From assembly GCA_030248135.1 (NCBI GenBank), contig JASANC010000573.1, positions 119,348 to 183,347 on the forward strand: 64,000 nt of DNA, in the 5' to 3' direction. Each line of letters opens with the position of its first letter. Position 1 is the first letter of the stretch. The notes under the pieces are model-generated. The model saw only the letters and a program-made list of their open reading frames with translations. It was not told the DNA's origin and made no database searches. This stretch comes from Theristus sp. LFF4_11 (taxonomy: Eukaryota; Nematoda; Chromadorea; Monhysterida; Xyalidae). Below are positions 37,415 to 48,850 of the stretch, piece by piece. Position numbers and translations under genes: made by a program.

Positions 37415-39818
37415 ACAAAAAACTGCGCTGTTTTTGGTTGTTGAAGAGAGTGACATGTGAACATTTGTGTTGCGCTGCAGTAATGCACACGTTCGCATGC
37501 AGCGGGGTGAATGGTTGGTTAAATTCGAGCCAAACAAACACAGCCAATCAGCAGACCGACAAATGCATACGCTTGTGTCTTTTACTGTATTGCACGGGAT
37601 TTAACGGCAAAACTGTCAGTATTGTACACTGTTTTTCGATACATTTTCACTACTTTCGACGATAGCGTCTATCATTGGTGTTCGTGTTGTGGAACGTGTG
37701 TGATTGTACCACTTGTTTTGTTGTGTTTGTTTCAACCTTTTTTCTTAGTTGCACAGAGTACACCCACAATTCCTCGCGGTGGATTCTCTCAACGTGTGAT
37801 CCTTACATCTCGTTTTTACATCGTTGTGACGTCAGGTTCTTTTTTTAGGGTAATTGGGCTTCCAAAATTATTTCAGGCAAAGAATTTGAACTGTTTTGTG
37901 CGTAGGTAATTGCAAACGGTCTCATGTTGTCTTCGTGCGTGTGTGTCTGTTTTTCATTGATATTTCCTGTGTATATGTGTGTGTCCCAAGTTCCTCACTT
38001 TTCGAATCTGCATCTCAATGTTTTTCATCGTGCTGCTTTGCTTGATGTTGCTTATTTGCATTACATTTTTACCCTGAGCACAAACTTCCGGACGGACAGT
38101 ATTACACAGCTTATTTGTATAATGTCTTCCACACAGCTACCTAAATAAATGTGTGCATTTTTTTACTTTTTAAACATCGACGTGTATGCAACTGTTCCCA
38201 GAATGGATCTCGACGTGCTTTTTGTTCAGCTTCCATCGTTCAGCGTTTGCTTGTTCGCACATTGCCGGTATTTGTAAGCTTTTTTAATAATCATCGTACT
38301 TCCATGCGAGTATTTGGTTGACACTGTGCTTGGTTGCTTGAAAGCTGGCAGTTTTAAATTTTCAACAGTTGCTTGATTTTTTATGATTGTCGCAACAAAT
38401 GATGCTTATTATTTTGTAAGTTTTGTGCTTTTGTCGTGTTTTGTCTTCCTCAAATATGTCATAATACATAGGTATGTTGTTTTTCGCAGTGTTTTCAACG
38501 TTGTATCTGTACACTGTAATCACCTCCAATGATGCTTTTTATGTGTTAACAAGATCATTCGCCCACAAATCTCTTCCATATTTTTGAAACGACTCCTTTT
38601 TGTGAACCAACTGTGCTCCACAATTATGTATCTGATGATAATGATACTCAATTTATTTTTTATTCGTTGTTCATGTTTGTTTCTCAAGGCGACCGTTAAG
38701 TTAAAGTTCGTCATGTGAAACAACGGATTTCGTTTTGGGATCAACATGTTTATTTAAAAAAAAACTCGAATCGCCAATGAATCGTAAGACGCTGATTGAC
38801 TACGCTTATTTTCGTTGGTGTAACCCTCGATTACAGTAGTCGAAACTCTATCGAGCAAGAAAACAAAACAAACAAGAACACAAGAACAACGAAAAACACG
38901 TTCAGCTGTGCAGCGCGCAGTTCAACAGTCATCCGTGGTAACGCAACGAAGTTGACAAACAGCAGTCTGATGCACTCACTTATCGTGCTTCACTTCTCGT
39001 CAGAATACGCGAGTGCACAGTAAATTCGCATTGTTTGCGAGAAGAGATAATAATTGAATAACACGGTATGTGAAGCTTTGCCTGCAGTTTATTGTCAATC
39101 TTGGCCAGCGACAGCAACGACGGTTCACGCAAACGTCTCGTCTCGCACGGCCTTTTCACTTTACACACTGCTCACGCTGTGTGTGTTGGTCTCCGGCTTC
39201 GACGTTTCCCTCTCGACACTCAGCAAACATTAAGAAAGACAACAAGTTTGCGATTTGACCGTATTTTGTTGAGTTTGCCGTTGAGAGCTTCGACAGTACA
39301 CGGTTTGCATTTGGTGTGTGTTTGTTTGTGTAACCGTGTGCGAGTATTGTATGTCTGACAAACCTGAGTGAGACCATGTGTACATGAAGACGTTATGCTA
39401 AGTTGCAATCTGCGTAATGCACTGTACTCTGGTGTCTCCTCATCAACGCGTTACACATCAATTGTACAGTCTCACTCAGTACACTCCAGTTCTGTGCTGT
39501 GTGTGCAACACACGGTTCAGGTTGAATTGTTTTGTTGACGACCTCTCACCACGATTCGGCTATGTTTAGTCACTCAGTCACCCCATTTGAACGAGAAACT
39601 ATGCGAAGTTGGGTTTAGGTGGACGGGAAATCGAACGAATACCAAATGGCAACAGCATTATTGACACGAATTTGGTGCCGCGGCGAATGGTGACAAGTCC
39701 CCGCCAAACTGTTTGTGAGATATTCGGTGGAAATCATGCGTTCTTTGTTGTGGAAACATAAACGCCAACTTCGTTGTTATGCACTGATTGGTTCGATCAC
39801 CAGTACAACGAGGCTATT

Positions 39819-40484
39819 ATGATACCGGCCATAAGTGCATGTGAAGGCAGATTTGTCCACTTGGACTTCGGCTCTTGCCAACGAACGAGCGCCGCCCGCA
39901 AACGCACGCACCTGGATGCTGTGCGCGTCTGTCTGTGCTGCGGGCAACTCGACACTGTGCAAACATTAGCCATCGCACATTGCCGGCGTCGTCTCCGTCG
40001 TACTGTCATCGATGTGTGCCTTGGTTGCACTCGTCTCTATCTGTGCTCCCCAGCTCCGTGCGTCTCTTGTAGTTCGCGTCGGCTTTCGCTTCGCTGTTTG
40101 CTGCAAATATTCTGGAAAAAACCTACAGTGCATGGCAAGTTGTATAGTCTGCGGATATGTGATGTGTCGACTATATTACTCGTTGAGTGGTGCAACCTCC
40201 CATGTTACAAATTTTTGGCATGTAACAATTTTTTGCGGTTGTTGGCAATTTTTATTCGTGGTTTCATCGAAAACTACAGTTATGCTAAATTGCTGAATCA
40301 ATACACGCTACACATACAAAAGTGTAGAATCAATTCCAAAGGCGATGTGCTGATTAGCAGCACAAACGTACGTCATGTTCGTTCAACCATTCACCGTTGT
40401 CCTGATCCCAGACGCCCAAACGCGAAGCAACGGTCAATATTGAACAACAGAAGCAAAGATTCGCAGCGGACAATGAGTCATTGA
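39819..40484 (+). CDS. Doubtful long ORF, 221 codons from ATG
   Basis: An uninterrupted frame opens with MIPAISACEGRFVHLDFG and is Cys- and Arg-rich in its first half (VCLCCGQLD, CLGCTRLYLCSPAPC). There are no recognisable domains. Its length is unusual for this gene-poor stretch, but the GC-rich first half is also partly open on the other strand. There is no nearby AATAAA at the end. It could be a chance ORF or a decayed element. Confidence 0.22.
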   Translation: MIPAISACEGRFVHLDFGSCQRTSAARKRTHLDAVRVCLCCGQLDTVQTLAIAHCRRRLRRTVIDVCLGCTRLYLCSPAPCVSCSSRRLSLRCLLQIFWKKPTVHGKLYSLRICDVSTILLVEWCNLPCYKFLACNNFLRLLAIFIRGFIENYSYAKLLNQYTLHIQKCRINSKGDVLISSTNVRHVRSTIHRCPDPRRPNAKQRSILNNRSKDSQRTMSH

Positions 40485-41404
40485 AGTAAAAAATATCGGC
40501 TGACTCACGGATTCATTTTCAAAGCATCTCAACTCGAATGCCACAATATTTGCAGTTCAACGTTTTCAAAAATCCCATCTAACAATAGCTCCCACAGGTG
40601 TTTTGTCCTCTCGCCTGAACAAGCCCCCAACTGCTGAATTGCATAACAGCCACGCCCTCAGTTTCTTACTAATGTACAGCAAGCACGAATGGGAAGTGAT
40701 GGCAACAAAAGCACGACTTTCAACTATCTATAAACAATCCGCGGCTAAATCACATTTTTATTGTTTTTGGGTCACTCTGAACAGTGCACCGCTGTTTGTT
40801 TCACTTAGTCACCATTTTTAGTTTCACAACCATTCATTCTAGCGTGGGTTATTTTGACGTTCTGTCGTTTCTGTTTACATTGCGTCTTATTTTGTCCCAC
40901 ACATTTTTTTGATCAAGCTTGTTCGAGGCGTTTGTTGCACAGGCGTGAACGTGTGTGCTGTGTGCTGTGTTATACGCCACCGTTGGACAGTCGGGTGTAC
41001 TTTTTTCAACAATTTTCAACTTACATGTAGCATATGTAGCAACTTACACGCAACATTTTTACTGCCAAGATTGTTGCTTCTGCTGCTTCTGGGGTTTTCA
41101 ACGGTGCTTAACATATTGATAGTGATTTTGTGACGTTTTTTCATTACAGCGTATCTATCACCCCATAATCGCATCATCTCAGACCATTTGTGAATGGATA
41201 GTTTCATAGCATAGTTGATCTTTCATACCTGCAAACTTTGCTTGTTTTGATGTCATGTTTTGAAATTTCATTTCAATCATAATTTAGTGTAGATTCAGCC
41301 CATGGATTCAAAATCTCAAAAGAAATCGCATATGTAGAAGATTGACCAGCAGATTTGAAAATTTGATACATGAGTCTATTCTACTCGTGGAACTTTCTTT
41401 TAGT

Positions 41405-41474
41405 GTGGAGGGACTGACAGATTTATGGCGTCTCTCACAGTGGAGGGACTGACAGATTTATGGCGTCTCTCAGG
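41405..41474 (+). repeat. 35-bp tandem duplication
   Basis: GTGGAGGGACTGACAGATTT plus ATGGCGTCTCTCACA occurs twice back to back (41405-41439 and 41440-41474), differing only at the last two bases. It is noncoding as far as can be seen. Confidence 0.9.
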
Positions 41475-43273
41475 TTGACCAGTTTGAAGGGCAGACAGCC
41501 AATCAGCTACATGTACTATGTATGCATGTGCAAGTATTTTACAACACTAAACTGGGCAATATTTCTGTGTGCTCATGAGACTTGTATGAGCTTCCAAAAA
41601 GCTTCATCATTGTCCAGATTTTGCGCAGCGGCCACAAAAGCAACAGGTGCGTACCATCGTATACGATGCAGCATATTATATTTTTATGTTCTGGAACTGG
41701 AATTAAATGTTTGCGTTTCCAACCATTTTGTAGCAACGTCAAACATGCTGACGATGGATTGTAGTAGTATTCGAAAGTCCAAACCACTGTTGTTGTGCAT
41801 TTCGAAAACGACAGCAAAACGTGTAGAGCATGAGCATATATTTCATAAACCTTTTCAATTGTGCCCAGAATTCCGTGCATTTATGACTAAAAATCTGTGA
41901 AATGGAAAATCTCTCACAAACAAAAAACGCGCACTGCTATCGTGCTTTTATTTCCATGCATTTTTTCTAAAAGAATCAACATTGTTTGTTTGAAAATCGG
42001 TCTCAATAAAGTTTTTTTGTACAAACATTTTTTAATTTTAATTTTTAAATACCAGCGAACTGAGTGATCGTTTATTGTGGCTTTTCGCTTCAAAAGCCAA
42101 TCAACGGTTAGATTCGACTTGTTAAATTGTAAACGCCATTTTAGCAGAAGCGAAAATGGTTATTCGTTTTATGACGGTCATTCGCAAATCATGTTCAACA
42201 CTGACCTGCCATGTCTTGCAGATTTCTTGCTGTCAGCAACAGCCGCTTTTTTCGAAAGTCCGCCAACTTTGCAAACAGGCACCGAATTATGCCTGAAATT
42301 GAATGGCGCTCATTTATTGGCTTATCAGCCGCTTACTGGCCGGATAATGTAAAAATATCGATAATCGATTTCTCGATTTCTCAGACTAGGCAAGATGTTG
42401 GCATAGCTGAATAACAATGTCTGTGTGCTGGGACACACTGTGCGCCAGGCAGACACTGATGAATGCGGTCTCAGCTTTGCCTCATCTAGCCAGGTTTGGC
42501 GAGAAGTTTTTCTGGTATTCAGTAAAATGTCGCAATTGCTGATTTATCGAATTGTCGGCTATTCTGATATTCTGATACATTTTAAAAAGATAACTGTCCT
42601 ACTTGAAAATAATTTCGACTTTTCAATGCGTCAAGGCAACGTTTCGGTGAGTTTTTGAAGTTAATGTGGTTATTTTTGAATTAAAAATACTGTATTCCTG
42701 TTCTGACAACAAAGTCCATACATGTACATTTCGACCGGATCTATCTTTATCACCCCCCAACCCAAACACGCAGAGAAAGAAGTCAGTTCACAGTTCAAGT
42801 ACAAGTTTACAAGTCCTGTTACTATTTTTAAAACATTAAAAAACCATTTGAATCGAAGAAGGAAAAATGACAATTAACATTTTCAGACACACTCCAACAC
42901 ACAGCGTGGTCGCCAGATCGCTGTAAAAAGTCTGGGCGTTTTAATCGGCGTTAAAAAGGCCAATTTTTTACTGTTAACACTGAAATGACACTGAGAAAAC
43001 ACTTCAGCTCACCAAGCCGCTGATTGTTTCCGAGATTGGTGAAGTCGTGGTCATGCAATCAAAAGCACCAGCTACAACTTGCACACTGCACTGCACGTGT
43101 TCGACTGTGTCTTTTCAAACAAGTGACTCACAGTTTTTCAGATTGCCAAAACACCAAACTATAGTGCCGCTCCAATAACAACACAAAAAAAACAGCGCAA
43201 ATATCACCAACAACACAGGTGTGTCCACCAAGGCCAGAAAACACTGGCTGTATGCCGATGTCCAACTCCATCA

Positions 43274-46200
43274 TCAGCTGTGCTCATCACTGTGCTCCTC
43301 GATCGACGTCTCGCCAAAGGCAAAGTCAAAAAAGTCGCCCGGCGACATCTCCGGTTGGTAGTAGTAAAACGTGTCCCTCTTCGACGCGTACGCGCACTTG
43401 TAATTCCAGAGGTGTGTCAGTTTCGCCATGTCCAACACCACGTCCTTGCCATCGGGATGCGGCATCTTGGCAGCGATCGTGAACGGACTGTAATCGACTT
43501 GCACGTTCGGCAGACACAGCTCGAACAGCGCACTCCGTTTCGCCCAGTACTGCGCGGCGACGTGCGCCGGACAACACTGGTGGTCGAAGTCGAGGTAGAC
43601 GAGGTTGCGGAAGCAGCAGCGGTTGAACTCGTCGGACTCGGCGCCCGTCAGCGACTCGTTGCGGCAGCACAGGAAGCGCGCCTGGCGCCATGTTGGAGTT
43701 TTTTTAAATTTTGTTTTGTGAATTATTTATTGAGAAAGAACGTCCACCGAATGTTTTACGGAACAAGTTAGTTCAGCTGTTTCACTGAACAAAATCGACT
43801 TTTGCATTCCCTTGGTTTAGAAACATGTTCTGTCGACGTCCTCCAGTACTGAAGTTTGCATGATTTCTGCTGGAAATGCATGTTCAACAAAGGATGGACA
43901 AAAGAACAACGAAACAAAATGTGGAATCGTTTATCTTTTTGCATGTAATATCAGTTTTTTAGGTTCTGCGACTTAATGCGTGTGCAGACTAACTAGTTTC
44001 AATCTTTTTATGTGGCAATTCAAAATAGCCAAAACGACTCTGCCCTATTTAGGGGACTCGGATCATTTTGCAAATTTTGAACTGCCGCGTTATGCATGAA
44101 ACGGTTTAGGAATGCGAGCATTGAGTCTCGGGACGCAAATGAAAGATAGTACCTGAATGAATTTCTGAAAGCAGCACAGATGGTAGGTGTGCTCTGAGCA
44201 GCGATCCGGAACGCAGGCGTCCGTCAAATAGAGGCCTTTATAGCAGCACGGCGACACTTGGCCAGCGCCCTTGCGGGACTGCTCCTTGAGGCAACGCGAG
44301 TCCGTGTAGAGACCGCAGTCTTCGCCGTGCAGGAACAGCGGCCGCGGTGTCGGTGGACCCGGCTTGCGATACGGCTAGATAAAGTCAATTATGAAGACCG
44401 GCCTTGTTGTGTGTCTTCAACACCAGATCGTGTTATGCGAGATACTTTGATACTTTGGCTGATTCTTTTTGCTCAAACGGCAAGTCGTATACAGGGTGAC
44501 CAACCGAATTGCAACAATAAAACGCGGGCACAATGCGAACCTTAGTGGTGCCACCGATCGGATCGGGCGTCGGTGGAATCTGTCGATAGACGGACTCGGT
44601 CGGTGCCCACTTGTTATCGTCCGGTAACTTTGTTTCTTTGAAGCTTTCTGAAATCGGGATTAAGAAACAGTAAGCTAATATTGATCGGGATCGTAGCGAT
44701 TCTTTGTCACCAGCACTAACCTTCCGATTTACTTTCGTCCGGATGGCGTTGCCGATTTGTCTGTGACCACTGCGTAGTGGCATGCCAGTGGTAACTTGGC
44801 GTCGTCGTCGTGTAGTACGGATTGTAGTACCTCGTGGTCGTGCTTTGATCCCGACGGTACGGGTATTGCGTTGTGGTGGTTGTGTAGTGCAGGTGATACG
44901 GGTATGGAGTGGTGGTTGTGTCATAACGATAGGGATACCGAGGGGTCGTCGTTGTTGCGCTGGTGCTCGTGTACCAATATGGTGAACGTGTTGTTGTTGG
45001 ACTGGCAGCGCTTGTGGCGTCATAACGTGTCCGTTGTTGGTAATGGTGCCTGCAGAGTAATGAAAGTTTGAAATTTGACAAACTAGGCTCTTTGCGGTAA
45101 TCTAGCTCACACGACTGCTTGCAGTCAGCCAAGCCAACAGTCAATAACCAAAACCACGTAACTCCTACGAATCATCAATCAATTTTGCAGATTCAAATAC
45201 GGGCATCAGATGCATGAAAGAGCACGATTAGAATCGCAGACCTGGTAGTGGATATTTGCGGATACGTGTACGTCGGTCGACTGGTGATCGCGGTGGTGTA
45301 CCTCGCGGCGTAAGCGGTGGTGCTGGCGGCGGCTGTGTACGGCGCCGGCGTGGTTCGATCCCACCACGGAATCCACGGTGTCGGCCTCAACGTCGTCGGC
45401 CGCTGCCAGGTTGAGCTGATCGTTGAGGTGGCCTCGTAGCGTTCGCGCTCCGGCTCAATGCCTAGATATGCGACCACCCGCTGAAAGACACGAATGAGCA
45501 CGGTTGACTACAACAAAGCACTCGATTGCTGCTGAACTTACTGTCGACGACACTGATGGGGTTAGCGGGTGGCTTGTTAGAATGCTGCGTTGCAGCAGCG
45601 AATGTTGTGCGTGTGGGGTAAGTGCTAGTGGACGAAAGCGACGCGGACAAGGACGGACGCATGGAGAACGAGGACGACGGCACGTGCAAAAGCGGAGCAA
45701 CTGCTGCAGTGGCTGGCGCGTTTCCAGACGGACGTTGCTTTACCGATGGAAACAATCTTTCGCGTTCCCAATCGCTTCGTATCGCATTTTCGTCATGCAA
45801 CGAATAGCCGTGCAGTGAGGCAGCGGTACGCGGGACGAGGTTAGTGACGTCACGGACAAGTGCGTCCGCATGCGACGTTGTCGTTGTTGCCGACGTTGTG
45901 CTTACTGGCATGATTTCGTCGTGCGTTTCAGCGTACGATTTCTTCTTGTCTTCGATGTCGAAATGACACGGGCCACACGGTTGATGGTGATAAGTGTTGA
46001 ACAGCGATGCCGTCACATAGTGGTACTTGGTGATGTTCGACTGTGGTGACTGAATGTGGTAGGCGAGACGGCCGCAACTGAAAGTAAAGACAATAACGCG
46101 CACATTTAAGCCATAAATACAAACGCCACCGAATTGAACGGTTGAAACGTGCTGATTTCAAATGCATCGTTATGATCAGTACAAAACAACATGTACATAT

Positions 46201-47266
46201 TCAAGAATCCCTGAGTGGTTTTGAAACTTGCTTTTAGGTACCTGAGGGGACCAATAAGAAAGATTATCCGCTATCATCTAACGTCTGCGAATTTTCTGCA
46301 TTTGGAAATTAGTGGCTGACAACCTCTAACACCCTGTGAGTTTTTCTCGGGCGCACATGACGAACAAAGTCAAAATGATTGATTTTGCGCCCGGATAAGG
46401 AAACCAACGACCAACCGATCATAGAGCAGTATGTCATGTGATCTGGCGTCCATTGCCGCCCAGACCGAGTCGTCCGCGGCGTCCTTGTACAGCGCGATGT
46501 GTGAGTGCGTGTTTTCGCCGCGTTTCCAGAAGGCCAACCACTCGTCCGATTGGTTTGCGGGTGCGACCACGAGAATGCTCGCGTCAGGCAGGTGCTCGGC
46601 GTCCAGTTGGTCGGCGAGGCCTTTCAAACTGAGCAACAACAATACAGTCGAACTTCACAACATATCCAACTGGCTGATTGGTTGATGCATGCATTCTGTG
46701 TATGAGTTGCTGTGGAGGCGGAGTTTGCTTTGCATAGAATCCATGCATCACGTGCCCACCAACCAATCAGCTAGTTGGATATGTTGTAGAGTTAGGCTGT
46801 CGTTTGGATATTTCGCTGTTGACGTGTGTGGCATGACAACGGTATTTGTGCCGCGAATGCATAGTTGAACTCTAAATTATAGGAAATCAGCGTAGTTGTT
46901 CGTGATCACGTGACGAATGCTTTATGTGCAAACCAAATTCCGCCCTCACAGCTGCAACCAATCAGCTGATTCCCTATAATGAGTTTGACTGTAGTCGCTG
47001 CTGATAAATTAATGACAACAATGGGCATTATTTGCTTACGCGGCCATCTGCACCCGGCAATACGGACAGTGCAACTCGAGCAACGCCAACAAGACGACAC
47101 GACCCCGCAAACTGGCGAGCACGTCTCGTCCGTCCAGCCGCCATTTTGGCGTGTTTGCATCACAAAGCGACGGCACGCGGCGTTGCTTCGTGACACCGTC
47201 AATTTTGTGGATTAGTAGCAGTGCAAAAACGAATGAATATGACAACCGCGTCAACCGAGGCTCCAT
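43274..47266 (-). CDS. Selenoprotein-P-like secreted protein, cysteine form
   Basis: Exons on the minus strand: 47266-47040, 46628-46416, 46077-45906, 45480-45242, 45049-44721, 44647-44541, 44374-44153, 43681-43274. Phases agree, giving 638 aa. A signal peptide (about 1-24) precedes a thioredoxin-like domain. It contains LHCPYC at 66-70, where vertebrate SelP has U-x-x-C, then DILLYDRCGRLAYHI (about 141-154) and CGPC (181-184), matching the SelP N-terminal domain. Residues 205-393 are Thr/Tyr/Pro-rich (YPYRYDTTTTPYPY), a probable O-glycosylated linker. Residues 430-600 are Cys-rich with paired cysteines (SPCCYKG, HLCCFQKF, FLCCRNES, NRCCFRNL, HQCCPAH). It is probably extracellular, with redox or metal-binding roles inferred only. 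The last intron has a weak acceptor. Exon 3 could extend in frame past 45906. Confidence 0.82.
43961..44148 (+). mobile_element. 190-bp dispersed repeat, copy 1
   Basis: Located in the last intron of the SelP-like gene. It starts near TTCTGCGACTTAATGCG and contains AGTTTCAATC, TTTATGTGGCAATTCAAAA, CCCTATTTAGGGGACTCGGA and CATGAAACGGTTTA. It ends GAGCATTGAGTCTCGGGAC. The ends are imperfect inverted repeats (CGACTYAATGCG and its complement). Copies 2 and 3 are at 53.46 and 59.62 kb. It is a MITE-like family. Confidence 0.8.
46645..46799. mobile_element. Palindromic MITE, copy 2
   Basis: The element runs from CAGTCGAACTTCACAACATA to ATGTTGTAGAGTTAGGCTG, with inverted arms containing CCAACTGGCTGATTGGTTG and CCAACCAATCAGCTAGTTGG. 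It lies in intron 1 of the SelP-like gene. Its edge is only 16 bp from the exon 2 acceptor, so part of the acceptor region lies against the element. Confidence 0.8.
46862..46995. mobile_element. Palindromic MITE, copy 3
   Basis: From about TAGTTGAACTCTAAATTATAGG to CCTATAATGAGTTTGACTG, with inner CAATCAGCTGATT. Same family as the copies at 3277 and 46645, and in the same intron as copy 2, about 60 bp away. The terminal bases of the left end are degraded. Confidence 0.75.
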
Positions 47267-48850
47267 CTTGTGGCTTCTCTTCGAAATTTCACGGTTGCAA
47301 ATTTAGTGTTTTAACTGGAAGTCGCATGTTCATCAACTCAACAATACACGATCTTGATTTGAAAAATATCTAAAATGTATAACAATGTGAGTCTTGGTTT
47401 TGAAACGAGTCAGTAGGCGTTGCGAAGTCAGTAGCCTCCGATGGAAACATAGCGTTTGTCATTTGGTTCAGTTATTTTGTTTGTCTTAGTACAGCCTCGA
47501 AAAAAACAATGCAAACAGTTGTGGTTGCGCAAAAACCAAGAAGATTACTAAAAACCACTATATGACGCACTGACCACTCGGCAAACGAAAAAAACGTATT
47601 TTTGTAGACCCGAGACTAAAACTCCATAACAACGTTACGTTTCGCAATCAGAAAATGGCACATTGGAAGCATTCAATAAGCCCAGAGAAATGAGGCTAAA
47701 CTAGCAAAAGCGTTAATCGCAAAAACGCCAAACAAAGTACACAGCGCGTGTGTGCGACTTTCGTAAGCGTTCTCACAATAAGCAATTTCCACTCGCGTTG
47801 GTTGTGTGTCAGCTGTCGGTATCATCAGTTAAAACGGAACCAAAAATTTCAACTGTCGGTTCAATCAACACAACAGCGCTCCGTGCGTCTTCCTTCTGAA
47901 CAAAGGCTGCGTTTGCAATGCTGCGGTTCCCCGTGTGAAATCGAAGATAAACGATGTTATACAAGTACATGGTGGTTTACAACAGTTGTTCACAAGCGAA
48001 CTCCCAAATATTGAGTTGCTTTTACAAACAGAATAAAAACTCTTGCCCATAAACTTCTGTGTCTCCGCTTGCCACTCGTTTATTCATATTCTGGCTTCCA
48101 TAATAATGTTTTTCTTTTGCTTCTCACATACTACCGTTTTGTTTCCGATGATTTTCCGGAATTACAGGGTCAGTCAGTTATATCAACGGGGAACGATTTT
48201 CCAGTTTCACAATTTGACTTAAAACAAAGCCCGCTCCACTCGCACCACCCTGTACTTGTGCCAGACAAAACTCGTTGCCAAACAGACTGCAGCAAACGTA
48301 AACGATCGCTATAATTCAAGTCTGGGGAAGCAGCAGGAGTGGCAGAATGTCACAAAACACGCTTATGCGTCATTTTTTTATTGTCTCTTTTCGCGACTCG
48401 GAAACCACAAACACGTGACGAAACTGAGAATATTCCACCAACCAGCATTTAGGTTGAAAAAAATAGTTGAACACATGATTACCAGATGAAATTTCAAACT
48501 TTTGAGGCTTGTTGTTGGTAAATTTTCGCAAACATTTTCCGAAGAAGGTAACTAATTTTTTTTTTTAATTTTTGACACCCACATAAAAAGTAAAAAACTG
48601 TTCCGGAATGAAACTGTGCAGACATGCGGTGTTTTATCAGCTGCAAAAACGGACAGCGCAACTAATCTGTGTGGCGAAATTGTCAGGGCCATTTTTTTCA
48701 AGCAATTGTGCAAATGTTATTGCTGGAAACTATGATTATCAAACAGAGAGACACAGTGTGTTTCAGTTCGGAAACAAAATCTGCAGGGTTGCCCGCAATA
48801 AGTCGCAAAAAATATAACAGATCCTTCATTAAAAACGACTTCATGTGGTC
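47267..48850. other. Divergent intergenic region between SelP-like gene and FAAH
   Basis: A 1.58-kb spacer lies between two head-to-head genes, so it probably contains both promoters. I see no gene, repeat or recognisable promoter element in it. Confidence 0.5.

Larger units (their letters stand above)
37415..43270. other. Gene-poor 5.9-kb stretch
   Basis: The left part is the 3' region of the two-finger gene, with AATAAA at 38144-38149. The remainder is AT-rich with short ORFs in all frames and no recognised domain. One longer ORF (39819-40484) is listed separately, and a 35-bp tandem duplication lies at 41405-41474. No RNA gene was recognised. Confidence 0.5.

Noticed and set aside
42860..43130. 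A possible SECIS hairpin downstream of the SelP-like gene
   Set aside because: An ATGA and a TGA flank an 8-bp stem, but the spacing and loop do not fit the SECIS consensus. I do not call it.
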